Notes: a model not told the origin generated them from the letters alone. A DNA stretch of 64,000 nt from Phytoactinopolyspora limicola (GCF_011320225.1 NZ_JAAOEN010000011.1:1-64000), one strand, 5' to 3'. Numbered from the stretch's first letter, positions 35,779 through 45,557 are shown. Made by a program: numbers and translations.

Positions 35779-37473
35779 TCACAGGACCTTGCGGCCGCGG
35801 ATGCCAGCCTTGAAGACGCCGGTGAGCAACGCCCGGCCCAGCTCTTGCATCTCCTGTGGAGCCTTGCGGTTGGCCCAGTACATGAACTTGGCCATCATCT
35901 GGGTGGTGGGCAGCACGAACCGGGTGTCCTCCGGGTCCTTCCAGCCGAACACCGGGTTCACCAGGTCGCAGTTGTTGAGCATCCCGAAGATGATGTCCGC
36001 GGCGGCGTCTCCGTCGAGCTCACCGACCTCGTACTTCTCACACGTCTCGGCGGTGATCTCCAGAATGTTCTTGAACTCCGCACTCTCCGGCCACCACAGT
36101 CCCGGGTAGGCGTTGTTTTCCAGCTCCGCGAAGTGCCGCTCGTCGCCGTCGAGGGCGTAGTTCAGGCGGGCCCGGGTCAGCCGCATCACGCCGGGTGTCA
36201 GGAACGCCGCCCAGACGCGGAACACCGCGTTCCAGAGCCGGAAGTGGTTGAACGCGATGAACGAGCTGTTCACCAGGTCGTCGTTGTACTGCAGAAGCCC
36301 ACGTTCCAGCGTGTCGACGTACTCGAACCGCTCGACCGAGAAGTCGTCGTCCCGCAGCGCTGGCAACAGCCTGCTGACCAGCGCGTAGACGATCTCGAAC
36401 GTATTCGACAGACCGCGGGAGAACAGCGGGTCGATGAACCCCGCCGCATGCGACATCAGACACCACCGGTACCCGACGGACCGCGACGACGAGTACTGCA
36501 GCCGGTCGGTGGACACCCACTCCCGGACCCGGCGTGCCCCCACGAACTGGCGTTTCGCCGACGGGTACATGTCCAGGTAGTGGTGGAACTCCTCCTCCGG
36601 TGTCATGTCCGTCGGCTTCGGGTACTTACGCGGGTCGAAGGTTAGGCCCACGCTGCACACCGGGTTGGTGGAGTCCTTGAAGTTGTCGAACGGGATGATC
36701 CAGAACCAGCCCCGGTCGATCATGTGGTGCAAGGTGCCGCCATGCCACGGCGCCGGCGGGCGCAGGCTGCGCGGGTGGTGACAGACGTCGTCGAACGGCT
36801 TGATCCCGACATAGTGTGTGAACAACGACCGCGAGTGGTGCTTGAAGCGGGCCGGCTGCTCACGCAGGCCGAACTTCTCCGCCAGCGGCGACCTGAATCC
36901 GCTCGCGTCGATCAGGTACTTGGCGCGGAACACCTCACCGTTGTGCCCGGTGATGGTGACGCCGTCGTCGTCGAAGTCGAGATCGACCGCGCGCCAGTTC
37001 TGCCGCGTGATGCAGCCGTACTTCGCTGCCACGTGGAAGTAGTACTGGTCGGTCTCCTGCCGGAACAGGTGGCTCGCCTCGGTCAGCAGTTTCGGGATGA
37101 CGAACATGGTCGCTTCCCGCGGATCCGGTTCCTGGCCGGGTACCTGCCGGATGAACCCGAAACTCTGCTTCTTGCCGTGGTGCGGGCCGATATGCTTCGA
37201 CGTCGCCTTGATGTCGAACAGGTACTCCAGTTCGGGCACATCGAACCGCGCCCGAAGGATTTGCAGCCACTCGATCAGCTGCGGCGTCATGGACTCGCCG
37301 ACCGCGAACCGCGGATGTTGGCCCGCGTCCACCAGCGCGACCTTGACCCCCTGTTTGGCCAGGCACATCGCGGTGATCGAACCCGCCAAGCCGGAGCCCA
37401 GAATCATCACGTCACACCGACGGACCACGCCGGTGTCCTCAGCTTTGTCAGTCGAACGGACTTTGGTCTCCAT
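35779..37473 (-). CDS. FAD-dependent halogenase
   Basis: A 564-residue flavin-dependent halogenase. FAD motif G26-S-G-L-A-G31, then RFAVGES (typical GES of phenol/pyrrole-type halogenases) and the family hallmark W-x-W-x-I-P as W256-F-W-I-I-P261. Halogenases make HOCl from FADH2, O2 and chloride; a lysine carries it to the substrate. K-K-Q-S-F-G-F near 119-125 contains a candidate lysine. FADH2 would come from the flavin reductase at 20740. The likely substrate is the aromatic aglycone, free or ACP-bound. ATG 37473 is the conserved start; the frame to 37629 is not. Confidence 0.9.
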   Translation of the reverse strand: METKVRSTDKAEDTGVVRRCDVMILGSGLAGSITAMCLAKQGVKVALVDAGQHPRFAVGESMTPQLIEWLQILRARFDVPELEYLFDIKATSKHIGPHHGKKQSFGFIRQVPGQEPDPREATMFVIPKLLTEASHLFRQETDQYYFHVAAKYGCITRQNWRAVDLDFDDDGVTITGHNGEVFRAKYLIDASGFRSPLAEKFGLREQPARFKHHSRSLFTHYVGIKPFDDVCHHPRSLRPPAPWHGGTLHHMIDRGWFWIIPFDNFKDSTNPVCSVGLTFDPRKYPKPTDMTPEEEFHHYLDMYPSAKRQFVGARRVREWVSTDRLQYSSSRSVGYRWCLMSHAAGFIDPLFSRGLSNTFEIVYALVSRLLPALRDDDFSVERFEYVDTLERGLLQYNDDLVNSSFIAFNHFRLWNAVFRVWAAFLTPGVMRLTRARLNYALDGDERHFAELENNAYPGLWWPESAEFKNILEITAETCEKYEVGELDGDAAADIIFGMLNNCDLVNPVFGWKDPEDTRFVLPTTQMMAKFMYWANRKAPQEMQELGRALLTGVFKAGIRGRKVL

Positions 37474-37558
37474 GACCGACGACCCCTTTCGAGAGGAATT
37501 TCTATCTGTCGTTTGTCGTCTGCCGGCTCTGTGCGCCCGGCCCGCACCTGCTCGTGTC

Positions 37559-39013
37559 TCACCTCCCGCCGAACCAGCGCCGCAGGGCCGCGCCGGGGTC
37601 GCTGTCATGGTCACCGGCCCAGGCCACATGGCCGTCCGGTCGCACCAGCACGGTGGCCGCCCCGGCTAGTGGGGACGGGTCCGGTGCGGTGCCGCACACG
37701 GCTGAGATCGGACCCGCGGCCGTCGTCACCAGTCGCCGCATGTGGTCTGCTCGGGCACGATCTCCCGACAGGTCGAGCAGCACTCCACGTCCACCCCTCA
37801 GCAGATCCGTCGTGGTGGTGCGGCCTTCTTCGGTGGCCAGCTCCACCTGCGGGACCCGCGCGCCGTCGAGGGGATGAGTGCCGGCCTGGTATCGGACGTC
37901 GAGCCCCCCGACCTGGGTGGCCAGCCGATCGTGGACATCCGGCAGGTCGAGCAGGTCGGCGACGAAGGCTCGGACCGCCTCGACCTCGGGGCCGCCGAGC
38001 AACAGGTGTGCTTGAGCCTCGACGGCGTCGAGCACGGCCTGCCCCGCCGGATGCCGCTCGCCGTGATACGAGTCGAGTAGTCCGGCCGGAGCCCATCCCG
38101 TCACTTCCGCGGCCAGCTTCCAGCCGAGGTTGGCCGCGTCCTGTAGGCCGAGATTGAGCGCCTGTCCACCAACCGGCATCTGCCGATGTGCCGCGTCGCC
38201 CGCCAGCAGCACGCGGCCCTGGCGGTACCGCGCCACCTGGCGGCGACTGTTGTCGAACGCGTTCACCCAGATAGCGGTCCCGCCGCTGATGTCCTCGCCG
38301 GTGACCCGCTTCCAGGCGGCCGCCACCTCGGTGAACTCCGGCGGCGAGGCCCGGTGTGCGGGCCAATGGCCGAACTCGTGCACCATCACCCGGGTCACGC
38401 CGTTGCGCGTGGCCGAGATCGCCAGACCATCAGGAAACCGCTCGAATCGGTGGTCCGGCACGTCGACGCCGGTGACGTCGCAGCGGAACAGTTCTCTCGT
38501 CGCCGGTGCACCGGGAAACTCGAACGGCGCCAGCCGCCGGACCGCGCTGTCGTCGCCGTCGCACCCGACGACGTACGCGGCCCGCAGCCGCACCGGGCCC
38601 CGAGACGTGTGTGCCCCGACTTCCACCTCGTCCGCACCCGGAACCAGCACCCGTACGTCATGCCCGCGCCGGATCCGCACCCCCAGTTCGTGCACCCACT
38701 GGGTGAGCACCCGTTCCAGGTCCGCCTGCGGCACCTTCCACTGACCAGCGAATCGACTCGGCTGCCCGCTGAGATCCAGCGGTATCCCGCCGAAATGGCC
38801 CACCGGGATACCCGGCGGAGCCCCCAGCCGATCCAGCAATCCGCGCTGGTCCAGGATCTCCATCGTCCGGGCATGGATCGTGGACGCCCGCGATTCGGTC
38901 ATCGGCGCGGCCAGCCGGTCCACGACCACCACGTCGGCACCTCCGAGGCGCAGTTCGCCCGCGACCAGCAGCCCAACAGGGCCGGCGCCGACGACGACGA
39001 CGTCGGCGTCCAC
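37559..39013 (-). CDS. FAD-dependent aromatic polyketide hydroxylase (PgaE/UrdE/MtmO type)
   Basis: A 484-residue class A flavoprotein monooxygenase. G-A-G-P-V-G at 9-14, the DG motif YVVGCDGDDSAVRRLA, and the GD motif RVLLAGDAAHRQMPVGGQAL with NLGLQDAANLGWKLA. Its relatives hydroxylate angucycline or anthracycline intermediates, or Baeyer-Villiger oxidise them. It probably acts after cyclisation. GTG 39013 lies 2 nt after the TAG of the aromatase gene, so the two are translationally coupled; the RBS is weak on its own. Confidence 0.93.
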   Translation of the reverse strand: MDADVVVVGAGPVGLLVAGELRLGGADVVVVDRLAAPMTESRASTIHARTMEILDQRGLLDRLGAPPGIPVGHFGGIPLDLSGQPSRFAGQWKVPQADLERVLTQWVHELGVRIRRGHDVRVLVPGADEVEVGAHTSRGPVRLRAAYVVGCDGDDSAVRRLAPFEFPGAPATRELFRCDVTGVDVPDHRFERFPDGLAISATRNGVTRVMVHEFGHWPAHRASPPEFTEVAAAWKRVTGEDISGGTAIWVNAFDNSRRQVARYRQGRVLLAGDAAHRQMPVGGQALNLGLQDAANLGWKLAAEVTGWAPAGLLDSYHGERHPAGQAVLDAVEAQAHLLLGGPEVEAVRAFVADLLDLPDVHDRLATQVGGLDVRYQAGTHPLDGARVPQVELATEEGRTTTTDLLRGGRGVLLDLSGDRARADHMRRLVTTAAGPISAVCGTAPDPSPLAGAATVLVRPDGHVAWAGDHDSDPGAALRRWFGGR

Positions 39014-39015
39014 GG

Positions 39016-39963
39016 CTATCGCCGACTCTCGGCGTACTCGCGGGCGTGACCGAGAGTGGCCCGGCTGTTGGCGCTCAACGCGGTCCGTACGAACTCCCGC
39101 GCCTGCGCGACGTCGGCATCGGGACCGAGTACGTCAGTGACCTTCGTCGGGTCGATCGCGACGGTGTGCCGTGATGTCGCGATCACCCCCGACTCGGTGT
39201 CGACGAACCGCCAGCTCCCGGTGTGTAAGGTCAGCAACGCTGGCAGCGTCGTCTGCTTGTAGACGATGAGGTGGTTGGGGAAACACACCCGCACCGACTC
39301 GGTGCGATGGGTGGAGCCGTCCTTGGTGCGGGTATCCATGGCCAGCGTCTGCAAGCCGGGCACCGGTTCGGTCAACGACACCCAGGACACATGCGGTAGC
39401 CGCTCGGTCCAGAACTGCGCCTCGTTGACGAAGTCGTAGACGTCCTTGGCGGTGCCGTCGATGCGCATCGTGTCCTCGAACGCCAACGTGCGCCCGGGAG
39501 CGTCGCCGATCGCCTGTTCCGCGCTGTCGCGCAAGGCGGCCAGTTCGGCCCGGCTGTTGGTGTCCACCGCCCGCTCGATCCAGTCGAGGCTGGCCGGATC
39601 GTCGTCGACGGCACGGTAATCGTGCAGTAGACGTACCCGCGACTCCCGCGGTGATATCGGTTCGACCAGCCACGTTCCGCCCATGGCGGCCACCGGCGGG
39701 GCGGACACCTCTTGCCGGAACTCGATCCGTCGCTGGTCAGCGTCGAGGGTACGGCGCGACGTCCAGCTCTTCGCCTCCCCGTTCGCGGTCGCCCAGATCC
39801 GGATCCGCTCCTCCTGTCCGTTGCGCTCCACCCAATCCACGTGGACCGTCGGTGGGAATATCTCCGGCCACTGCCGCACGTCCGCGATCAGTCCATAGAC
39901 GGCGCTGGCCGGTGCGGCCACGATGGTCTCGTGTTCTACCTCGCGGCGACCCGACGAGTTCAT
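39016..39963 (-). CDS. Didomain SRPBCC aromatase/cyclase
   Basis: A 315-residue protein of two START-like halves: 1-145 (VEHETIVAAPASAVYGLIAD; WPEIFPPTVHVDWVERNGQE) and 165-305 (FEDTMRIDGTAKDVYDFVNE; WTERLPHVSWVSLTEPVP). Didomain ARO/CYC enzymes aromatise the C9-reduced first ring. Their presence with an ActIII-type KR fits octa- to decaketides reduced at C9. RBS GAAGGAGGTCGAAC before ATG 39963 is very strong. Confidence 0.95.
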   Translation of the reverse strand: MNSSGRREVEHETIVAAPASAVYGLIADVRQWPEIFPPTVHVDWVERNGQEERIRIWATANGEAKSWTSRRTLDADQRRIEFRQEVSAPPVAAMGGTWLVEPISPRESRVRLLHDYRAVDDDPASLDWIERAVDTNSRAELAALRDSAEQAIGDAPGRTLAFEDTMRIDGTAKDVYDFVNEAQFWTERLPHVSWVSLTEPVPGLQTLAMDTRTKDGSTHRTESVRVCFPNHLIVYKQTTLPALLTLHTGSWRFVDTESGVIATSRHTVAIDPTKVTDVLGPDADVAQAREFVRTALSANSRATLGHAREYAESRR

Positions 39964-39975
39964 GTTCGACCTCCT

Positions 39976-40758
39976 TCAGAAGTTGCCCAGCCCGCCGCAG
40001 ACGTTCAGCGCCTGCGCGGTGATGGACGCGGCCGGCTCGGTGACCAGGTAGCCGACGAGGCCGGCCACTTCCGCCGGCACCGCGTACCGGCCCAGCGGGA
40101 TCTTCGCCTGGAACTTCGCCAGCACCGCGTCCTCCGAGGTGTCCCAGGCGCGCGCATACCCCTGCCGGACCCGCTGCGCCATCGGCGTCTCCACATACCC
40201 GGGGCAGACCGCGTTGACCGTGATCCCGGTGGGCGCCAGCTCGTTGCCGAGGGCTTTGGTGAACCCCACCACGCCGTGTTTGGACGCCGAGTACGGAGCA
40301 CCAAGCACCACACCCTGTTTGCCGGCGGTGGAAGCGATGTTGACGATGCGTCCCCAGCTCCGGTGCCGTAGCCCGGCGTTCAAGACCTCGCGGGTCATCC
40401 GGAAGACGCTGTTCAGGTTGGTGTCGATGACGTCGAGCCAGAGGTCGTCGTCGATGTCGGCGGTCACTCCGCCGCCGCTGCGCCCAGCGTTGTTCACCAG
40501 GATGTCGACCGGGCCGACCTGTTCGGTCGCGGCCTGGACGATCCGGCGGACGTCGGCGGCGTCGGTGACGTCGCCGGCCGTACCGGCCACCTCCAGGCCA
40601 CCGTCGAGCAGCTCTTTCACGGTGAGCTCCACCGCCGACGCGGTCCGTGCGCAGATGAAGACGCGGTGTCCTTGGGTGGCCAAGGCCTGGGTGACGGCCA
40701 GACCGATGCCGCTGGTGGCGCCGGTGACCAAGGCCGCTCGTGGTGTCGTGGATGCCAT
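39976..40758 (-). CDS. Type II PKS C9 ketoreductase (ActIII-like)
   Basis: A 260-residue SDR with T-G-A-T-S-G-I-G-L at 13-21, DILVNNAGRSGGG, NIASTAGKQGVVLGAPYSAS-K, NAVCPGYVETPMAQRVR and the C-terminal ALNVCGGLGNF seen in ActIII. It reduces the C9 carbonyl of the nascent poly-beta-ketone, using NADPH. It lies 14 bp after the ACP gene in transcription and 12 bp before the aromatase: a standard KS-CLF-ACP-KR-ARO order. Confidence 0.97.
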   Translation of the reverse strand: MASTTPRAALVTGATSGIGLAVTQALATQGHRVFICARTASAVELTVKELLDGGLEVAGTAGDVTDAADVRRIVQAATEQVGPVDILVNNAGRSGGGVTADIDDDLWLDVIDTNLNSVFRMTREVLNAGLRHRSWGRIVNIASTAGKQGVVLGAPYSASKHGVVGFTKALGNELAPTGITVNAVCPGYVETPMAQRVRQGYARAWDTSEDAVLAKFQAKIPLGRYAVPAEVAGLVGYLVTEPAASITAQALNVCGGLGNF

Positions 40759-40772
40759 GGCGTATTCCCCCG

Positions 40773-41045
40773 TCAGGCCGCGTCCGGGTGGGTGGCACGT
40801 TTCTCGTTGACCGCCGCCAGCAGCTGCCTCGGCGTCTGCACCTCGTTGAGCGTGGAGTCGTCCAGCTTGATGCCGAGGGCCCGCTCGAGCCGGGCGCCGG
40901 TCTCGAGCAGGGCCAGCGAGTCGTAGCCCAGCTCCTCGAAGGTGCGGTCCAGGATGTCGCCGTCGAGGTCGACGCCGTCGACTTCACCGGCCACTTGCCG
41001 CAAGATCTGTTTGAGGCCGTCAACCGTTGCTTCTCGCACACTCAT
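40773..41045 (-). CDS. Type II PKS acyl carrier protein
   Basis: A 90-residue ACP. Ser43 in E-E-L-G-Y-D-S-L-A-L-L-E-T takes the phosphopantetheine arm. It carries the growing polyketide between KS/CLF and the tailoring enzymes. Start ATG 41045 with AGAGGAGCGCACG. Upstream, between the CLF stop and this start, is a palindrome cluster instead of the usual short gap. Confidence 0.97.
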   Translation of the reverse strand: MSVREATVDGLKQILRQVAGEVDGVDLDGDILDRTFEELGYDSLALLETGARLERALGIKLDDSTLNEVQTPRQLLAAVNEKRATHPDAA

Positions 41046-41113
41046 CGTGCGCTCCTCTCACTTAGTGCCTGTCCTTCAACCTGCTGCCCCGCATGACCGG
41101 GCGCGCCAAGCCC

Positions 41114-41234
41114 GTGATCGTTGCCGGTTTCGTGTCGCCGCCCGCCGGTGATCAAACCCAAGATTCGGTCGCTAGGGCGACCTGAAACCGGCAACGATCA
41201 CCGAGGCTCGGGGCAGAAATCCGGCAACGATCAC
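41114..41234. repeat. Palindrome plus extra half-site between CLF and ACP
   Basis: GTGATCGTTGCCGGTTTC (41114-41131) is matched by GAAACCGGCAACGATCAC (41184-41201); the arms extend inwards with mismatches over GTCGCC/GGCGAC. A third inverted half-site CCGGCAACGATCAC follows at 41221-41234. It sits inside the minimal PKS transcription unit, where it may act as an attenuator or an mRNA-processing site. Confidence 0.8.
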
Positions 41235-41253
41235 TGGGGTGGGGCGTGTGTAT

Positions 41254-42468
41254 CTACCCGGCGCGGCGTACCACCATCGCGGCATTGAATCCGCCATATC
41301 CCCTGGCCAGCACCAGGGCCGCCGCCACTGGCAGCTCGCGAGGGGCACCCAGCACCACGTCCAGGTGATGGTCGACGCCGGGTTCGGTGTTGACCGTCGG
41401 CGGGACCCACTGATCTCGGATCGACAGCAGAGCAGCCGTCACATCCAACGACGCGGCCCCGGACAGTAGTCGGCCCGTCATCGTCTTCGGCGCCGTCACC
41501 GGCACACCTCGCGGGCCGAACACCGTGCGGATCGCCGCCGCCTCGGTCCGGTCCAACTCCGGTACGGCCGCCGCGTCGGCGAACACCACGTCGATCCCGC
41601 TGGGGTCCATCCCGGCGTCCTCGAGAGCCAGCTCGATCGCTCGGCGCAGGCCGGGCTCCCGGCCGCTGCCCGGAGGTGGGTCGAAGGTCGCCGCATACCC
41701 GGCGATCTCCCCGTAGACCCGGGCCCCTCTGCCACGAGCGGACTCCGCATCCTCCAGGATCAACAGCGCTCCGCCCTCACCCGGCACATGGCCCGCGGCG
41801 TCGGTCGCGAACGGCCGGTAAGCATCCCCGGGATCAGCGCCGGTGCTGACCCGGCCTCCAGCCAATTGGGCCACCCACCCCCACGGACAGATCGACGCGT
41901 CGACCCCACCAGCCAGGCTCAACCGGCACCCCTTACGCACCAAACGACGGGCCTGAGCCAACGCGTCCAGCCCGCCGGCCTGGTCGGACACCACCACACC
42001 ACTGGGGCCACGCAGGCCATGGCGGATGGAGATCTGCCCCGTGTTCACCGCGTAGAACCAGGCGAAAGACTGATACGCGCTAACGAACTCACCCCCCTGA
42101 CGCCACAGGTTCCGCAACTCCCCCTGACCGAACTCGAACCCACCAGACGAGCTGGCGGTCACCACACCCATGCCGAACTCTGGCCACCGCGCCGGATCGA
42201 TCCCGGCGTCGTCGAACGCCCAATCCGCAGCGGCCAGCGCCATCCGCGTCATGTGGTCGGTCTGCGGGATCAGCCGGCTCGGCACGTGTTCCTCGGCGAC
42301 GAAGTCGACCACCTCCCCGGCCAGGCGGGCCGGGTACCCGGTGGCGTCGAACCGCCGGATCGCCCGGATGCCGCTGGTACCGGCCCGGGCCGCGGCCCAG
42401 TACTTGTTCACACCGAGACCGGTGGGCGCCACCACCCCGATGCCGGTGACCACCACCGATGTGTTCAC
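41254..42468 (-). CDS. Type II PKS chain-length factor (KS-beta)
   Basis: A 404-residue ketosynthase-like protein lacking the active-site Cys: the position is Gln163 ([11 protein letters not shown]), the CLF hallmark. It dimerises with KS-alpha, decarboxylates malonyl-ACP and sets chain length. Tunnel-gate residues cannot be assigned by eye, so chain length is open. ATGA overlap with KS-alpha (42465-42468) ensures equal synthesis. Confidence 0.97.
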   Translation of the reverse strand: MNTSVVVTGIGVVAPTGLGVNKYWAAARAGTSGIRAIRRFDATGYPARLAGEVVDFVAEEHVPSRLIPQTDHMTRMALAAADWAFDDAGIDPARWPEFGMGVVTASSSGGFEFGQGELRNLWRQGGEFVSAYQSFAWFYAVNTGQISIRHGLRGPSGVVVSDQAGGLDALAQARRLVRKGCRLSLAGGVDASICPWGWVAQLAGGRVSTGADPGDAYRPFATDAAGHVPGEGGALLILEDAESARGRGARVYGEIAGYAATFDPPPGSGREPGLRRAIELALEDAGMDPSGIDVVFADAAAVPELDRTEAAAIRTVFGPRGVPVTAPKTMTGRLLSGAASLDVTAALLSIRDQWVPPTVNTEPGVDHHLDVVLGAPRELPVAAALVLARGYGGFNAAMVVRRAG

Positions 42469-43721
42469 GTGACCCTCCGCAACACCATCGCGCTCTGAAA
42501 ACCGCCGAACCCGCTACCGACGGTCAGCACCGTGTCCGTGGGCCAGGTCCTCGACTCGTGGGGGACGTAGTCCAGATCGCATTCCGGGTCGGCCTCGGTG
42601 AGGTTCGCCGTCGGTGGTACGAGGTTGTGCTCGATGGCCAGCGCACATGCGGCGACCTCCACCGAGCCGATCGCCCCCAGCGAGTGCCCGATCATCGACT
42701 TGATCGAGCTCACCGGTACCCGGTGGGCATGGTCGCCCAGACTGCGTTTGAACGCCGCCGTCTCGTGCCGATCGTTCTGTTTGGTGCCCGAGCCATGGGC
42801 GTTGATGTAGTCGATCTGGTCCTCAGCGGTCCTCGCGTCCGCCAAGGCCGCCCGGATCGCCTCGGCCATCTCCCGGCCGTCCGGGCGCAAGCCCGTCATG
42901 TGGAAGGCGTTGCACCGGGTGGCGAAGCCGGCGATCTCCGCGTAGGTATGTGCGCCCCGTGCTTTGGCCCGCTCGTAGTCTTCGAGGACGAACATCGCCG
43001 CGCCCTCACCGAGCACGAAACCGTCGCGGGTCCGATCGAACGGACGTGACGCGTGCTCGGGGTCGTCGTTACGGGCGGTTGTGGCCTTGATCGCGTCGAA
43101 GCAGGCCACGGTGATCGGCGAGATGGGAGCGTCGGTGGCGCCGGCGATCATGATGTCGGCGCTGCCTTCCCGGATCAGCTCCACCGCGTGGCCGACCGCA
43201 TCCAACCCGGACGTACACCCGGTGGAGATCACCACCGCTGGCCCCTCGGCACCCACCGATCGAGCGACCTCGCTGGCGAACGAACTAGGGACGAAGTAGT
43301 TGTACAGGTGCGGGACAGCGTAGGCATGGTCGACGACATCCAGCCGGCCGCCGTCGCTCACGACCCGGTATTCCTGGTCCAGGCCCATCGTCGCGCCCAC
43401 GGCGCTGCCCACCGTCACCCCCGTCCGGTACGGGTCGAGGCCCGCCGGGTCGAGGCCGCTGTCCGCCAACGCCTCCGCACTGGTGACCACGGCGAACTGG
43501 GCGGCGCGATCCATCCGCCGGATCTCCTGCGGGCTCAGCCCATGCAACTCCGGGTCGAAGTCGGCCTCGGCGGCCACCCGGGAACGGAACGGACTCGGGT
43601 CGAAGAAGGTGATCGTGCGGGTCGCGGTCCGCCCCGCGCTCAGCAGCGCCCAGAACTCCTTGGCGCCGACACCGCCTGGTGCGATGACCCCAATCCCGCT
43701 GATCACTACTCGCCGTTGCAT
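42465..43721 (-). CDS. Type II PKS ketosynthase alpha
   Basis: A 418-residue KS-alpha. Cys169 in [11 protein letters not shown] is the condensing residue; [11 protein letters not shown] and [11 protein letters not shown] hold the two catalytic His. It extends the chain with malonyl-ACP. No KASIII, separate acyltransferase or priming ACP is in the window, which favours an acetate (decarboxylated malonyl) starter. RBS AAGGAGAATCCAC. Confidence 0.98.
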   Translation of the reverse strand: MQRRVVISGIGVIAPGGVGAKEFWALLSAGRTATRTITFFDPSPFRSRVAAEADFDPELHGLSPQEIRRMDRAAQFAVVTSAEALADSGLDPAGLDPYRTGVTVGSAVGATMGLDQEYRVVSDGGRLDVVDHAYAVPHLYNYFVPSSFASEVARSVGAEGPAVVISTGCTSGLDAVGHAVELIREGSADIMIAGATDAPISPITVACFDAIKATTARNDDPEHASRPFDRTRDGFVLGEGAAMFVLEDYERAKARGAHTYAEIAGFATRCNAFHMTGLRPDGREMAEAIRAALADARTAEDQIDYINAHGSGTKQNDRHETAAFKRSLGDHAHRVPVSSIKSMIGHSLGAIGSVEVAACALAIEHNLVPPTANLTEADPECDLDYVPHESRTWPTDTVLTVGSGFGGFQSAMVLRRVT

Positions 43722-43763
43722 GTGGATTCTCCTTCGTCGTCGCGCACGCGCTTTCCGCGCCGG

Positions 43764-44093
43764 TCAGGACGGCTTCACCCAGTGGTAGAAACGGGTGGCC
43801 ATGGCGTCGGCCGGGGAGCGCCACGTCGACGGGTCATACGCCGTGATGTACGGCTTCAGGTCGGCGCTGATCTGGACGAATCGAGGATCGTCCTTGGCTT
43901 CCTCGATGGCTCGGTCACCGTTGTTGGTGTCGAAGTCTTGAAGGTGGAAATACAGGCCGTGAAAGTGGAAGAGTTGCCGACGCCGGGTGCCCATCCGATC
44001 CGGCATATCGGTGCGGTCGAACTCGGCGAAGAGCCGGGCGACGTCAGGGCCGGTCTCCGGCTGCATCCGCGCCACGATCAATGTGCTGTGCAT
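43764..44093 (-). CDS. TcmI/JadI-family polyketide cyclase
   Basis: A 109-residue ferredoxin-fold cyclase (MHSTLIVARMQPETGPDVAR; RMGTRRRQLFHFHGLYFHLQ; DPRFVQISADLKPYITAYDP; SPADAMATRFYHW). The sequence resembles the cyclases of angucycline clusters more than TcmI itself. These enzymes close the last ring(s). This is the main hint for an angucycline frame, from memory of motifs only. RBS GGAGGGATTCCC. It is 42 bp upstream of KS-alpha. Confidence 0.94.
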   Translation of the reverse strand: MHSTLIVARMQPETGPDVARLFAEFDRTDMPDRMGTRRRQLFHFHGLYFHLQDFDTNNGDRAIEEAKDDPRFVQISADLKPYITAYDPSTWRSPADAMATRFYHWVKPS

Positions 44094-44111
44094 GGGAATC
44101 CCTCCGGTGAT

Positions 44112-44187
44112 CCCCCTTCCCCGGTGATCATTGGCTTTTGACTACCGAATTCGGTAGTCAAAAGCCAATGATCACCGGGGAAAGGGG
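44112..44187. repeat. Near-perfect 76-bp palindrome
   Basis: Two 38-bp arms meet at 44149/44150 with one internal mismatch: CCGGTGATCATTGGCTTTTG, then ACTACCGAA against its mirror. The zero loop would give a long perfect cruciform. It lies between the antiporter stop (44193) and the cyclase start (44093). Confidence 0.9.
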
Positions 44188-44192
44188 GGCGC

Positions 44193-45557
44193 TTACTCGT
44201 GGACGGCCTGCCGGGTACGCCGGGCGACCGTTTCGTGTTGGCGTTGGTCACGGTGGGGTGCGGGCGGGTGGCTCGCCGAACCACGCGGGCCAGCGCCGGG
44301 TGGAGCCGGCGAACTGGCCGGCACCGGTGGTGGCGCCACCCGCAACAGCCGCAGCATCGGGCCGGCCATGGCCGTGGTGACCAGGGCCATCACCACCATC
44401 ATGGTGAACATCTCGGCGCCGATGATGCCCCATTCACGGCCAATATTCAGGATGACGATCTCGGTCAGACCCCGGGTGTTCAACAGCACCCCAATTGCGC
44501 CGGAATCCCGCCAGCTCATCCCCGATACCCGGGCCGGGATCGCGGCGCCGGCGAACTTCCCGACGATCGCCACGACGATCACCAGTAGCAGCGTCAGGAC
44601 CCCGGACCAGCCCAGCGCCCCAAGATCCACGGTCAAGCCGGTGACGATAAAGAAGACCGGCAGCAGCAACATGGCGGCCTTCTCCAGTGGAACGCCGACG
44701 CTCTCGTGCAGCCGTGGGCCACCGTCGCGCGGCATCACCAGCCCGAACGCGAACGCCCCGAAGATGGCATGGACGCCGATCCACGACGTCGCATACGCCG
44801 AAAGGAAAACACCCGACGCGATCAGCGCCGCCAGTGTGCCGGTCTGAGCCGGCCCAGCCAGCCGGGTGATCAACATCCGCACGATCGGCCGCACGACGTA
44901 CCCCAGGAGCATCCCGAAGGCGAACGTCAGCGCGATCGTCGTGAAGAATTGAGCGACGTCGCTGGTCCCGGCCATGGCCAGCAACAACACGAGCACGCAC
45001 CAGGCCACGACGTCTCCGATGGCCGCACAGGCGATCGCCGTGGCACCCACCGTCGTGGCGGAGAGGCGGCTGTCCCTGATGATCCGGGCCAACACTGGGA
45101 ACGCGGTGATCGAGAACGCTGTCCCCAGGTAGAGAACGAACACCCCGGATCCGACCTCGTCGCCGCGGAAGCTGGTGAACAGTAGTGCCGCGGCTCCGGC
45201 GCCCACGGCGAAGGGCACCGCCATGGAGAGGCCGGCGATCGGGAGCAACACCTTCTTCCGGCCCCGCAGCCGGGTGAGGTCGAGCTCCCAGCCCACCAGG
45301 AACATGAAGAGCAACAAACCGACTTCGGCGACCGTGGCCAGCATCGGTCGAGCATTGTGCGGAAAGATCAACTCTGGGAGGTCACCAGGAAGCAGGCCCA
45401 GCAGGCTCGGGCCCAACATCAGCCCGGCAGCGATCTCGGCCACCACGGGAGGCTGATATAGCCGCCGGCACAGCTGCACCATCACAGCCCCGACGATCAA
45501 GACGATCGCGACGTTCGCCACGACCACGACCTCCACGGGCACGCCACCAACCACCAT
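44193..45557 (-). CDS. Cation:proton antiporter (CPA2/KefB-type)
   Basis: A 454-residue membrane protein with about 12 helices (VVVVANVAIVLIVGAVMVQL; EVGLLLFMFLVGWELDLTRL; GDVVAWCVLVLLLAMAGT; LGALGWSGVLTLLLVIVVAI). The Na+/H+ exchanger pattern ACAAIGDVVAW carries the ion-binding Asp. There is no C-terminal RCK/TrkA domain, so it is the short form. Such genes border many type II PKS clusters and may export or tolerate the product. Strong RBS GGAGGTCAGC. It marks the right edge of the cluster. Confidence 0.93.
   Translation of the reverse strand: MVVGGVPVEVVVVANVAIVLIVGAVMVQLCRRLYQPPVVAEIAAGLMLGPSLLGLLPGDLPELIFPHNARPMLATVAEVGLLLFMFLVGWELDLTRLRGRKKVLLPIAGLSMAVPFAVGAGAAALLFTSFRGDEVGSGVFVLYLGTAFSITAFPVLARIIRDSRLSATTVGATAIACAAIGDVVAWCVLVLLLAMAGTSDVAQFFTTIALTFAFGMLLGYVVRPIVRMLITRLAGPAQTGTLAALIASGVFLSAYATSWIGVHAIFGAFAFGLVMPRDGGPRLHESVGVPLEKAAMLLLPVFFIVTGLTVDLGALGWSGVLTLLLVIVVAIVGKFAGAAIPARVSGMSWRDSGAIGVLLNTRGLTEIVILNIGREWGIIGAEMFTMMVVMALVTTAMAGPMLRLLRVAPPPVPASSPAPPGAGPRGSASHPPAPHRDQRQHETVARRTRQAVHE

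Noticed and set aside
42465-43721. Fatty-acid FabF rather than PKS
   Set aside because: Direct overlap with a Gln-type chain-length factor and neighbouring ACP, ActIII-type KR and aromatase show a type II PKS.
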